64,000 bases of DNA. Origin: Sediminibacterium sp. (GTDB lineage Bacteria > Bacteroidota > Bacteroidia > Chitinophagales > Chitinophagaceae). Under the pieces are notes generated by a model, which saw only the letters and a program-made list of their open reading frames with translations, searched no databases and was not told where the DNA came from. The translations under genes were made by a program, and so were the position numbers. The DNA lies in contig NZ_JAUYTR010000016.1 of the NCBI RefSeq assembly GCF_030695065.1, positions 1 through 64,000 of the forward strand, in the 5' to 3' direction. Numbering within the stretch: the first letter of the stretch is position 1; every line of letters starts with the position of its first letter. Positions 9,508 to 17,068 of this stretch are shown here, one piece after another.

Positions 9508-10781
9508 TAGTCGTCTGTTTTTAAAGCTGCTTTTACTAATCCTTTGTAAGCGTTTTCGGTCATTACAATTCCGGCATCTACCAAATCACCTATTGCCAAA
9601 GCAATTCCGCCTAACGACATAATGTTGAGTGATATGCCAAACAATTTCACCAACATAAAACCAATCAGCACCGATAGTGGAATAGTAACAATTGCCACTA
9701 CTGCGCTTCGCACATGAAAGAGAAACAACAAAACGACAAGAGAAACAACAATAATTTCTTCAATCAATGCTTCTTTGAGTGTGGCAACAGCCGCTTCAAT
9801 CAAATCGCTTCGGTCGTAAGCAACTTTAATTTTTACACCGGGGGGCAAACCTTTTTCTACATCACCTAATCTTTCTTTTACACGGTCAATTACTTCTTTG
9901 GCATTTTCGCCATAACGTGCAACCACTACACCACCTACTACTTCGCCTTCTCCGTTCTCATCCACAATGCCCAAACGGATGTCGCTGCTCATTTGCACAT
10001 CAGCCACATCTTTCAGTTTTATGGGAGTTGATTTGTATGCGCCAACTGAAATTTCTTCTATGTCTTTAATATCCTTAATGTAGCCCAAACCTCTAAGCAT
10101 GTAACCCATGCGGTTCATTTCGTAAATGCTGCCACCCACATCGCGGTTGTTTGCTTTCAATGCGCTTGCCACATCCATTGCAGATATGCCGTAATAAACC
10201 AACTTGTGCGGATTGATACTGACCTGATATTGTTTTTGAAAACCACCGAAAGAGGCGACTTCGCTTACGCCTTCTACATTTTGCAGAGCGAACTTTACAT
10301 ACCAGTCCTGCACGGCTCGTAATTCACCTAAATCGTAGCCATCACCCTGAAGTGTATACCAAAACACATGACCAACGCCTGTTCCATCGGGACCAAGTGT
10401 TGGCGTTACGCCTTGCGGTAATGCTTTTTGTGCGAAGTTTAAACGTTCCAACACACGTGTTCGCGCCCAGTAGATTTCTGCATCGTCATTAAAAATGACG
10501 AAGATGAAACTCATGCCGAACATGGATGCGGCACGAATGGCTTTGATGTTGGGAATACCCTGCAAATTGGAAACCAAAGGGTAGGTGATTTGGTCTTCCA
10601 TGATTTTTGGGTTTCGCCCCATCCATTCGGTATAAACGATTACCTGATTTTCGGAAAGGTCGGGAATGGCATCCACAGGAGTAGTCATTACCGACCAAAC
10701 ACCTCCCACCACAATAAGCAAAATGCCAATCCAAACAAAGAACCGGTTATGCGTTGACCATGAAATTATTTTTTCTATCAT
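9507..10781 (-). CDS. Heavy-metal efflux RND pump, N-terminal part (CusA/CzcA split ORF)
   Basis: The 424-residue product starts with TM1 (RFFVWIGILLIVVGGVW), then the PDLSENQVIVYTEW signature, the first periplasmic porter domain, and TM2-TM4 with the proton-relay Asp region (IGDLVDAGIVMTENAYKG). It stops right after TM4 in the loop that in intact CusA leads into TM5. The stop TAA shares its last base with the ATG of the downstream half, so the two halves are in different frames but translationally coupled. It overlaps copB by 4 bp. Either a functional two-piece pump or a recent frameshift in a variable loop would explain this; read coverage would settle which. Confidence 0.88.
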   Translation of the reverse strand: MIEKIISWSTHNRFFVWIGILLIVVGGVWSVMTTPVDAIPDLSENQVIVYTEWMGRNPKIMEDQITYPLVSNLQGIPNIKAIRAASMFGMSFIFVIFNDDAEIYWARTRVLERLNFAQKALPQGVTPTLGPDGTGVGHVFWYTLQGDGYDLGELRAVQDWYVKFALQNVEGVSEVASFGGFQKQYQVSINPHKLVYYGISAMDVASALKANNRDVGGSIYEMNRMGYMLRGLGYIKDIKDIEEISVGAYKSTPIKLKDVADVQMSSDIRLGIVDENGEGEVVGGVVVARYGENAKEVIDRVKERLGDVEKGLPPGVKIKVAYDRSDLIEAAVATLKEALIEEIIVVSLVVLLFLFHVRSAVVAIVTIPLSVLIGFMLVKLFGISLNIMSLGGIALAIGDLVDAGIVMTENAYKGLVKAALKTDD

Positions 10782-12778
10782 GTTAATTTTGTTTTTAGAA
10801 GTTGTGCATTTATGGCAACTACAATTGTGCTTAAACTCATCAATACTGCTCCCACTGCTGGACTAAGCATGATGTTCCATTGATATAAAACACCTGCTGC
10901 AAGTGGTATCGCAACAATATTATAACCCGCTGCCCACCACAGGTTTTGTATCATTTTGTTGTAGGTGGTTTTGCCAAATAAAATCAGGTTGGCAATATCT
11001 TTCGGGTCGGAGTTCACCAAAATAATGTCTGCTGTTTCGGCTGCCACATCTGTTCCTGACCCAACGGCAATGCCCACGTCCGCCTGTGCAAGAGCAGGGG
11101 CATCATTTACGCCATCGCCTGTCATGGCAACATATTCGCCTTTCTCCTGAAGTTCTTTTACCTTCTCTAATTTATCATGTGGCAATACATTGGCTAAAAA
11201 GCCGTCCATGTTTAATTCATCGTTTACTTTTTTTGCTACTTTTTCATTGTCGCCTGTAAGCAGCAAATTTTTAATTCCCGCTTCTTTCAAAATTTTAATA
11301 GCTTCAAAAGAACTTTCTCTTATTTGGTCTGAAAAAGTAAAATACCCCACAACATTTTTGTCAATCAGGATATAAACAACAGTGCCTGTAAATTCATCAA
11401 TCGTTTCATCAATCCTGATGTTTTGTTCTTTCAGGTAATTAGGCCCGACTACTTTAATTTCTTTTCCTTCAACAATACCTTCTAATCCTTTACCGGGGAT
11501 ATAATTGAAGTTTCCCGATTTTGGAATTGCAATGTTCAATTCTTTGGCCTTTCGCATCAGACCTGTTGCGATATAATGTTCCGAATGTTGTTCGATGCCT
11601 GATGCAAGCCGAAGCAATTCCTTTTCATCAAAAATTTTGTTCAGGACTTTCACTTCCTGCAATTCATGCGAACCTTTTGTAAGCGTTCCGGTTTTATCAA
11701 AAATGATGGTTGTAATCAGTCGTGCATTTTCAAAAGCCGTTCTGTTGCGAATGAGCAAACCCTTTTGTGCAGAAACGGAAGTTGAAATAGCTACAACTAA
11801 AGGCACGGCTAATCCTAAAGCATGGGGACAAGAAATAACCATAACAGTAACCATTCTTTCCAATGCAAACACAAAAGGAAAACCTAAAAGCAGCCAAACC
11901 GCAAGCGTTATTACACCACCGCCTAAAGCAACAAATGTTAAAACCTTTGCCGCTCTGTCGGCAAAATTTTGTGTTTTGGATTTTACTTTTTGAGCATCTT
12001 CTACCAGCTTCACTACTTTGTTGAGGTAACTGTCTTTTCCGGTGCTAACTACTTTTATCGTGAGCGAACCATTGCTGTTTACAGCCCCGCCAATCACTTT
12101 GCTGTCTTTTTCTTTTTTCGCAGGTTTGCTTTCACCTGTAAGCATACTCTCGTCAAGGTAACTTTCGCCTTCTGTTACAATTCCATCAACCGGAACTTTT
12201 TCACCCGGCTTTACCATTATTATATCTCCGATTTTCAAATGGCTGACAGGCATATCGTGTATTTGTCCGTTTACTAAATGGTGTGCGGTTGATGGCATCA
12301 TTTTCACAAGCAGTTCAAGCGAACGGGAAGCGCCCATTACCGACTTCATTTCAAAGTAATGTCCGATAAGCATAATGTCTATCAGGGTTGCCATTTCCCA
12401 ATAGAAATCCATTCCCTGCAAACCGAAAGTTATAGCTACACTGTAAGCCCAGGCAACAGAAATAGCCACACCAATTAGTGTCATCATTCCAATGGCTTTG
12501 TCTTTTACTTCGTCATATAAGCCTTTTAGAAAAGGATAACCACCATAAGCAAAAATGAATGTGGAGAGTGCTGCCAATACATATTTATCACCCGTAAAAC
12601 CGAACGTAAACCCTAACCACAATTGTATCATGTGCGATAAGGCAAGCACAGGGATAGAAACTATGGAACAAATAATAAACCGTTTCCAAAAATCAGAAAC
12701 ATTGTGTCCTGCGTGTTTATCATGTCCGCCTGCATCATGCGTTGGCTGATGATGGTCGTGGTGAATTGCATGTTCCAT
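10778..12778 (-). CDS. copB: Copper-exporting P1B-type ATPase, CopB-like
   Basis: The 666-residue pump starts with a His-rich tail (residues 2-25 hold nine or more His) instead of HMA domains. It has the CPH metal motif in the membrane near residue 318, DKTGTLTKG near residue 359, the actuator TGES and the hinge TGDGVNDAP. The CPH motif together with a His-rich N-terminus defines the P1B-3 (CopB) group, which exports copper or silver. Eight transmembrane helices are expected, and it sits in the inner membrane. It is the first large gene of the operon and overlaps the RND N-terminal ORF by 4 bp, which fits a joint copper/heavy-metal detoxification role. Confidence 0.93.
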   Translation of the reverse strand: MEHAIHHDHHQPTHDAGGHDKHAGHNVSDFWKRFIICSIVSIPVLALSHMIQLWLGFTFGFTGDKYVLAALSTFIFAYGGYPFLKGLYDEVKDKAIGMMTLIGVAISVAWAYSVAITFGLQGMDFYWEMATLIDIMLIGHYFEMKSVMGASRSLELLVKMMPSTAHHLVNGQIHDMPVSHLKIGDIIMVKPGEKVPVDGIVTEGESYLDESMLTGESKPAKKEKDSKVIGGAVNSNGSLTIKVVSTGKDSYLNKVVKLVEDAQKVKSKTQNFADRAAKVLTFVALGGGVITLAVWLLLGFPFVFALERMVTVMVISCPHALGLAVPLVVAISTSVSAQKGLLIRNRTAFENARLITTIIFDKTGTLTKGSHELQEVKVLNKIFDEKELLRLASGIEQHSEHYIATGLMRKAKELNIAIPKSGNFNYIPGKGLEGIVEGKEIKVVGPNYLKEQNIRIDETIDEFTGTVVYILIDKNVVGYFTFSDQIRESSFEAIKILKEAGIKNLLLTGDNEKVAKKVNDELNMDGFLANVLPHDKLEKVKELQEKGEYVAMTGDGVNDAPALAQADVGIAVGSGTDVAAETADIILVNSDPKDIANLILFGKTTYNKMIQNLWWAAGYNIVAIPLAAGVLYQWNIMLSPAVGAVLMSLSTIVVAINAQLLKTKLT

Positions 12779-12843
12779 TTTTAAGTTTAATTTTTGAATT
12801 ACTTAATAAATGCCCTTTCATAAACTGATACCTGTCAAAGCAA

Positions 12844-13101
12844 CTAATGATTGTGGTCATGTTCTTTATGGTCGTCAGGAACAGCTTCTATTTTTTCCAA
12901 GTCCATATTGCAAACGGGGCATTGACCGGGTTTGTCATACGTTTTTTCTCCCTCGCATTTCATGGGGCATTGGTATCTGGTATTTTCGGTTTGTTCCGTA
13001 GCAGTTTTTTCTGTTTTGCTTTCAGATGTTTTGTTTCCGCAGGAAGCAAAAAACATTATTACGATAAATGATAATGTTGTGATGATGGTATTGTTTTTCA
13101 T
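12844..13101 (-). CDS. Lipoprotein with heavy-metal-binding (HMBD/YHS-like) domain
   Basis: The protein is about 85 residues. I start it at 13101 (MKNNTIITTLSF) because this gives a clean lipoprotein signal with lipobox FASC; the longer reading frame upstream lacks a signal. After a Lys/Glu/Thr-rich linker comes the small domain YQCPMKCEGEKTY...GQCPVCNMDLEKI, which is the heavy-metal-binding domain often fused to CusB adaptors or CopA. The tail is His-rich (DDHKEHDHNH). It is probably anchored in the outer or inner membrane facing the periplasm and passes copper-like ions to the efflux system encoded just downstream. Confidence 0.85.
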   Translation of the reverse strand: MKNNTIITTLSFIVIMFFASCGNKTSESKTEKTATEQTENTRYQCPMKCEGEKTYDKPGQCPVCNMDLEKIEAVPDDHKEHDHNH

Positions 13102-13212
13102 TTTGATTTGAATAATGAGTTTGAAATAAATGCTTAAAGTATTGCACTGATAAAAGCACAACAAGCAGATACACTAAAAAAGTGTCGGCTTAAAAAAACA
13201 TAAAAAGTAAAA

Positions 13213-13605
13213 TCAAATACGAAAAACGCAATAACGGATGTAAAGCGGATGCTTTAAGTCATCGGGCGGGTGTGTGCTGTGGTCAAACTCGGCTGAAAGA
13301 AGCGGAGTTTTGTAATCAAAAGTCAGGTTAGTTGAAATGGCAGGTTGAAAGTCTGTAACCTTTACAATTTTATAGGAAACCAGTTGCGTCTTTTGCTGTT
13401 TGTCATCTAATTTAATGGTAGTGGTTTCGTCTTTGCAACAATCCTTTTTCATTTTCTTGCTGCCACAAGGACACGTATGTTTAGTGTCAAAGGGGTTGAA
13501 GGAAACTGATGTTACTTTGCCAACACAATAATGAGCCGATGCCGTTATCCCGATAGCGGGTATCAGGTAAAGGAACATTAAGAGTATGACAGTTATTCTT
13601 TTCAT
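13213..13605 (-). CDS. HYC_CC_PP family small secreted metal-associated protein
   Basis: This 130-residue protein has a signal peptide (MKRITVILLMFLYLIPAIGITASA) directly followed by His25-Tyr-Cys27, later CPCGSKKMKKDCC, and near the C-terminus HPPDD. That order matches the Bacteroidota HYC_CC_PP family, which commonly sits beside copper and heavy-metal efflux genes. Function is unproved; Cys/His clusters suggest periplasmic metal binding. Upstream a TATCTTTG -7-like box lies at 13627-13634 (minus strand) with no clear -33 partner. It is the first gene of the metal module. Confidence 0.8.
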   Translation of the reverse strand: MKRITVILLMFLYLIPAIGITASAHYCVGKVTSVSFNPFDTKHTCPCGSKKMKKDCCKDETTTIKLDDKQQKTQLVSYKIVKVTDFQPAISTNLTFDYKTPLLSAEFDHSTHPPDDLKHPLYIRYCVFRI

Positions 13606-13710
13606 TCAGTCGCTTAAACGTAAGGACAAAGATAACATTTTTTTATGATTGAAGGTTTATCCACACCCTAAAAGTTTAATCGGGGCATTGCACTAAACAG
13701 AGCGTTGGCG

Positions 13711-13778
13711 GTTTGGCTCTTTTGACTTTGCCTTCGGGTTGGCTCGTGCGCAGGCAGGCAAAGGCAAATGTGCCAAAC
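13711..13778. repeat. Covarying hairpin, copy A1
   Basis: Outer arm GTTTGGC (13711-13717) pairs with GCCAAAC (13772-13778). Inside are unpaired TCT/TGT, then TTTGACTTTGCCT against AGGCAAAGGCAAA. It is the same design as four other copies in the window but with different bases in both the outer stem and part of the inner stem. The flanking TGGC/TCT context is shared with the other copies. No U-run follows, so it is not a typical terminator. Confidence 0.75.
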
Positions 13779-13977
13779 GCGGGCGGCATAGAATTTCAAA
13801 AATTTTTGTGCGGTGGAAAAAAAATTAAAACACAGAAGGGTCGGCAATGAGTGTCGGTTTACTCGTTGTCCATTTGTTGTATCATTTCTATGTCTTTGGT
13901 CGCCTGTCAAAATGGTTTACTTTTTTCTCGCTTATGTTCGTGTCTGTCTGTCGGGTGGTGTCGTTCTCTACACTTGC

Positions 13978-14176
13978 TGCCAACGGACAGGGCTTGCCGA
14001 AGTACGGGAATTAGTATTCCGTCCGCCCGGTACCGATGATGATTGAAAAACTGAAGATGAAGTTAACAACAAAAAGCTAAATAGATAATGTCCAGCCCGA
14101 TATGAAGCACAATAGAATTACAACAAGCCGAAGATAACTTCCGTCCGCCCGTATTTTGGCAAACCCCCTGTTGTAC
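13978..14176. repeat. attC-like 199-nt imperfect palindrome, site A
   Basis: It starts TGCCAAC and ends GTTGTAC. Inside the ends, the left arm GGGCTTGCCGAAGTACGGG pairs with the right arm ending in CCC before GTTGTAC, with one mismatch and two G-T pairs. It has the same length as, and nearly the same sequence as, site B (19933-20131). The AAC...GTT end triplets, an unpaired spacer and an inner stem follow the layout of integron attC sites; this is resemblance, not proof. Confidence 0.6.
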
Positions 14177-14185
14177 GTTCGCCCT
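14170..14185. repeat. Unit end motif GTTGTACGTTCGCCCT (left end of iron module)
   Basis: An identical 16-mer occurs at 20125-20140. It is the near inverse of AGGGTGACGTACAAC at 19925-19939, so the pair brackets the iron module. The first seven bases are also the right-hand box of site A. Confidence 0.65.
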
Positions 14186-14249
14186 ATCTCCGCTGTCATC
14201 GATAATGTGGGTCTGTGTCCACCCGCAGAGCGTTGCCTGTGCATTGGCA

Positions 14250-14320
14250 CAAGGCAGGCTCTTTTGCAAGGTTGGCTTTTGTGTGTCGGCTTTGTGTGCC
14301 TTGCAAATGTGCCTGACTTG
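14250..14320. repeat. Covarying hairpin, copy A2
   Basis: Outer arm CAAGGCAGGC (14250-14259) pairs with GCCTGACTTG (14311-14320) with one mismatch, followed inward by unpaired TCT/TGT and the constant core TTTGCAAGG/CCTTGCAAA around a G/T-rich loop. It is nearly identical to copy B2. It lies 65 nt inside the unit end motif and 149 nt beyond the stop codon of the ferritin-VIT1 gene. Confidence 0.8.
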
Positions 14321-14469
14321 AAGCGTCGCCTTGTTAGTCTGGTCGTGTCATTGAAATTGTTGTCTGGGTGTCAAAGCACTAGTTCGTGTCTGCTTTCCAA
14401 ATATTAAATTGTCTAAAAATAATTTTTGATGGTTCGGCTATACGTTTACTATACTTATATTTGATAACA

Positions 14470-15579
14470 TTATCCCGCCAATGAAACCCCAATCAATTTA
14501 CCAATACCAAATGTTATAGCTGCTGCAATCAAACCAAATATTACCTGTCGGAAACCAGAGAACCAAATACTTTTACCTGTAAACAAGGTGATGGCTGAGC
14601 CAATTAAAAATAAACCTGCTGCACTACTGATAACACTAATAATTATTGCTGTAATACCACTTGTAAACATAAAAGGAATCACTGGTATTACTGCACCAAT
14701 AGCAAAAAGTATAAAGGAATAAACAGCAGCTTCCATAGCAGAGCCTTTCAGTTCTTCTGCATTGATGCCCAATTCTTCTTTAACCAATATTTCATGTGCA
14801 TGATTTTTATCCAGCATAATTTCAGCCGCCATTGCATTCGCCTGGTCTTCCGGTATGCCTTTAGCAATATAAATTAATGCCAGTTCTTTTTGTTCTCCTT
14901 CGGGATTTGTTTCCAGTTCATCCATTTCCAACTGCATCTGGTTTTCATGCAATTCCTGTGAACTTTTTACAGAAATCCATTCACCTAAAGCCATTGATAA
15001 TGCACCAGCTAATAGCCCTGCAACACCAGCTAACAAAACACCTGAACCGCCTGCGGTTGCTCCGGCAATGCCCATTACCAAACTAAAATTAGAAACCAAC
15101 CCGTCATTACCACCCAGTACTGCTGCCCTTAACGCATTGCCACCAACAGAGCGGTGCCTGCTTTCAAATTTTGCCACATTACTTCCAGTAACTTTAGATT
15201 CATTTTCTAAAAGTGAACGTAGGATTTTTACATGATTGGTTTCGCTGCCAGTAATAGGTAGCTTGTTTTTATTTTTGGCATTAATAACGGCAGAGGAAAT
15301 ACTTTTTTCAGTATCCATCAATACTCCTAACACATAATCATAACCAAAAACTTTACCGATAGTATTAAGCGCCTTTGCCCGGAATGATGGTGGTGGAAAT
15401 ACTGTAATTGAATCAGGATGCATTTTTTTCAAAAAAGCTTCCGCATGACTTTTTTCAATAGTACTCATTTGCCTGAAAACATTTGCAACCGTTTCATCTG
15501 TTTCGGCATCTGCCAATTTATTATACAGAAAGCAAGCATCTACTTCTGTTTGAAGATTTTTATTTGAAAGAGTAGCCAT
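14470..15579 (-). CDS. Ferritin-like/VIT1 fusion iron transporter (MbfA-like)
   Basis: The 369-residue protein has an N-terminal ferritin-like four-helix part (about residues 1-135, with metal-type residues in EVDACFLYNKLADAE and EKSHAE) and a C-terminal VIT1/CCC1 membrane domain (about 145-369, GGNDGLVSNFSLVMGIAGA, five helices). Such fusions (MbfA, Er-VIT1) export or sequester ferrous iron and protect against peroxide. It is the last gene of the iron module, downstream of the rubrerythrin and DUF2231 genes, with an intervening hairpin at 15606-15639. Direction of transport is inferred from MbfA; manganese is also possible. Confidence 0.9.
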   Translation of the reverse strand: MATLSNKNLQTEVDACFLYNKLADAETDETVANVFRQMSTIEKSHAEAFLKKMHPDSITVFPPPSFRAKALNTIGKVFGYDYVLGVLMDTEKSISSAVINAKNKNKLPITGSETNHVKILRSLLENESKVTGSNVAKFESRHRSVGGNALRAAVLGGNDGLVSNFSLVMGIAGATAGGSGVLLAGVAGLLAGALSMALGEWISVKSSQELHENQMQLEMDELETNPEGEQKELALIYIAKGIPEDQANAMAAEIMLDKNHAHEILVKEELGINAEELKGSAMEAAVYSFILFAIGAVIPVIPFMFTSGITAIIISVISSAAGLFLIGSAITLFTGKSIWFSGFRQVIFGLIAAAITFGIGKLIGVSLAG

Positions 15580-15605
15580 TATTTAATTATTGATTTTAAA
15601 ATGTA

Positions 15606-15639
15606 AAATGAATCCCTCAATCGTAAGAAGGATTCATTT
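15606..15639 (-). terminator. 10-bp perfect hairpin, probable terminator or processing site
   Basis: AAATGAATCC (15606-15615) pairs perfectly with GGATTCATTT (15630-15639). It lies between the DUF2231 stop and the ferritin-VIT1 start. On the minus strand it is followed by a T-rich run, so it could partly terminate or split the transcript and lower expression of the transporter. Confidence 0.55.
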
Positions 15640-15673
15640 AGTGATATCTGAATATTAAAACGGGGCTGTGTTG

Positions 15674-16165
15674 TTAATCATTATCCTTTTCTCCCCCTTC
15701 GGCACTACCATTGCTTTGAATGGCACCGTTGGCAATTTCAGTGTGTCTTATCTGTCCGCCAAGGTAGCCTGTTCTGGCAACCAATCCAAAACTTACAAGC
15801 GAAATAATAAGAACCACTATGGATGTTGATTTCATCAACGAAATTTTAAAACGGCTTACTACCAAGGCTACTATTGACATTACTCCTAATGCAATCAAAC
15901 TAATCAAAGCATACATCGCAGAGTCTTCATGCAGCTTAATCATATTCTCTGATACACCTTGAATTTTTTCTACTGCTTCTTCAGCACCTTCACCTGTTAA
16001 ATAAGCTATACCTGCACCAATTGCCGAAATAATGAAAATAAAATATGCCGCATTTTTTGTTTGGTTACTCTTTACCCAAAGTCCATAGCTCAATACAAGG
16101 GCACCCAATATGGAACCGAAAACCGGAAGATGTGTGATAAGCAAATGCAAATGTACCTGGCTCAT
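15674..16165 (-). CDS. DUF2231-type four-helix membrane protein (copy 1)
   Basis: The 163-residue inner-membrane protein has four hydrophobic helices. Hallmarks are an N-terminal HLHLLITHLPVFGS (three His near the membrane) and a C-terminal ARTGYLGGQIRHTE. It resembles the second DUF2231 gene at 19144-19611, which has HLHAMVVHFP and ARTGYLGGQLVY, so the two are paralogues in one module. The paired His residues suggest heme or metal binding, but function is unknown. It lies 11 bp after the rubrerythrin gene and is probably co-transcribed with it. The C-terminal tail is acidic. Confidence 0.8.
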   Translation of the reverse strand: MSQVHLHLLITHLPVFGSILGALVLSYGLWVKSNQTKNAAYFIFIISAIGAGIAYLTGEGAEEAVEKIQGVSENMIKLHEDSAMYALISLIALGVMSIVALVVSRFKISLMKSTSIVVLIISLVSFGLVARTGYLGGQIRHTEIANGAIQSNGSAEGGEKDND

Positions 16166-16176
16166 AGTTGTAATTT

Positions 16177-16971
16177 TTAAAGTGAAGTAATTTTAATAAA
16201 TTTCTCGCCGCCTGTCATTGAAATTCCGCAACGGGCAGGTGCTATTGTTTCATAAGTATTACCACAGGTAGGGCAAACATAGAATACGGTTGACAAAGTA
16301 TTTACTGTATTGTTTTGCAAAGCAGTTAGTGCTGCCTCATAAAACACTTTATGCTTTTTCTCTGTCTTGTAAGCATAATTTAAACTTATCATCGCTAATT
16401 GATTACCGGCTTCGTTGGCTGCCGTTAAAAACTCAGGATACATAGTAGTCACCTCGTAAGTTTCACCTGTAATTGCATCCTGTAAATTTTCTTTAGTCGT
16501 TTTAACAGTAAACTCTGGTTTGATAACCGGAACACTTACTCCAGATTCCTGCAATACAGCTTTATGATTTTTAGCATGAATATTTTCTGCGGTTGAAGCT
16601 GCCTTAAACAGCAAAGCAATCTGATGGTATCCTTCCTGCTCAGCTTTTTTTGAATACGCCGCATACTTTGCACTGGCAGTTGTTTCACCTTTGAAAGCAG
16701 CTTGCATGTTTTCTGTAGTTTTTGCATCAGTGTTGGTTACATAGCTTGCAGGTTTTGCAATAGTAGTCTTTTCATCTTTTTCATTCTCTTCTGCTTCGTT
16801 CTCCTTTCCTTCATTTTCACCACTTTCTTTTGTTGCCTTTTGGGTGGCTGTGTCTGCATTATTCTGTACTGGGGCTTTCATTGCAGCATCTGTATTGTTG
16901 CTTCCACAAGAAGCAAGAAAAATACTTCCTGCGGCTAATACTGTTACCGGGATAATTAATAGCTTTTTCAT
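16177..16971 (-). CDS. Rubrerythrin-like lipoprotein with a degenerate rubredoxin domain
   Basis: The 264-residue protein starts with a lipoprotein signal (lipobox FLASC, Cys at about residue 22), then a low-complexity Glu/Lys/Thr linker (about 25-85). A ferritin-like diiron domain follows (TENMQAAFKGETTASAKYAAYSKKAEQEG ... ENIHAKNHKA), and the C-terminal part is rubredoxin-like. That part shows CPTC and then ARCGIS, so the fourth iron-binding Cys of the usual second CxxC is Ser; the FeS4 site is likely altered. Normal rubrerythrins are cytoplasmic peroxidases, so a lipidated periplasmic version is unusual. It heads the ferritin-DUF2231-VIT1 transcript, with a response-regulator-type box 80 bp upstream. 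Confidence 0.83.
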   Translation of the reverse strand: MKKLLIIPVTVLAAGSIFLASCGSNNTDAAMKAPVQNNADTATQKATKESGENEGKENEAEENEKDEKTTIAKPASYVTNTDAKTTENMQAAFKGETTASAKYAAYSKKAEQEGYHQIALLFKAASTAENIHAKNHKAVLQESGVSVPVIKPEFTVKTTKENLQDAITGETYEVTTMYPEFLTAANEAGNQLAMISLNYAYKTEKKHKVFYEAALTALQNNTVNTLSTVFYVCPTCGNTYETIAPARCGISMTGGEKFIKITSL

Positions 16972-17050
16972 TTTACTTTGTTTTATATGTTTTTGAATAA
17001 TTTATAAAACAAAGGTGCTATTGCAGCCCTTTACTATGCCTTTGTAGTTT

Positions 17051-17067
17051 CTTAAGATTGGCTAAAG
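17051..17067 (-). promoter_or_regulatory. Response-regulator-type direct repeat upstream of the rubrerythrin gene
   Basis: CTTAAG-ATTGG-CTAAAG is two hexamers 11 bp apart, the usual spacing for OmpR/PhoB dimers. It matches the box at 19671-19687 upstream of the DUF2231-response regulator operon. It lies 80 bp before the rubrerythrin ATG, just after the kinase stop codon. Confidence 0.6.
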
Positions 17068-17068
17068 A

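Larger units (their letters stand above)
13981..14330. repeat. About 350-bp direct repeat, copy 1 (partner 19936-20284)
   Basis: It matches 19936-20284 in the same orientation at roughly 93% by eye, with only scattered substitutions and one- to two-base length changes. It covers most of site A plus hairpin A2. The repeat begins and ends in non-coding DNA and carries no gene. Confidence 0.85.
13606..14469. other. Non-coding stretch between metal and iron modules; holds repeats A1, site A and A2
   Basis: No gene is supported in these 864 bases. Short open frames exist but lie on repeats shared with 19,700-20,290 and translate to Cys/Val/Leu-rich peptides unlike proteins. The stretch holds hairpin A1, the 199-nt attC-like site A and hairpin A2, listed separately. 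Bases 13,785-13,977 and 14,331-14,469 show nothing I can identify. Confidence 0.7.

Noticed and set aside
14250..14320. Hairpin copies as simple transcription terminators
   Set aside because: They lack U-runs, have long G/T-rich loops and occur in places not downstream of genes; covariation points to another role.
13813..14407. Several short plus-strand open frames (62-83 codons) over repeats A
   Set aside because: They lie on the duplicated non-coding repeats, recur in shifted frames in the second copy, and translate to Cys/Val/Leu-rich peptides without domains or conserved frame.
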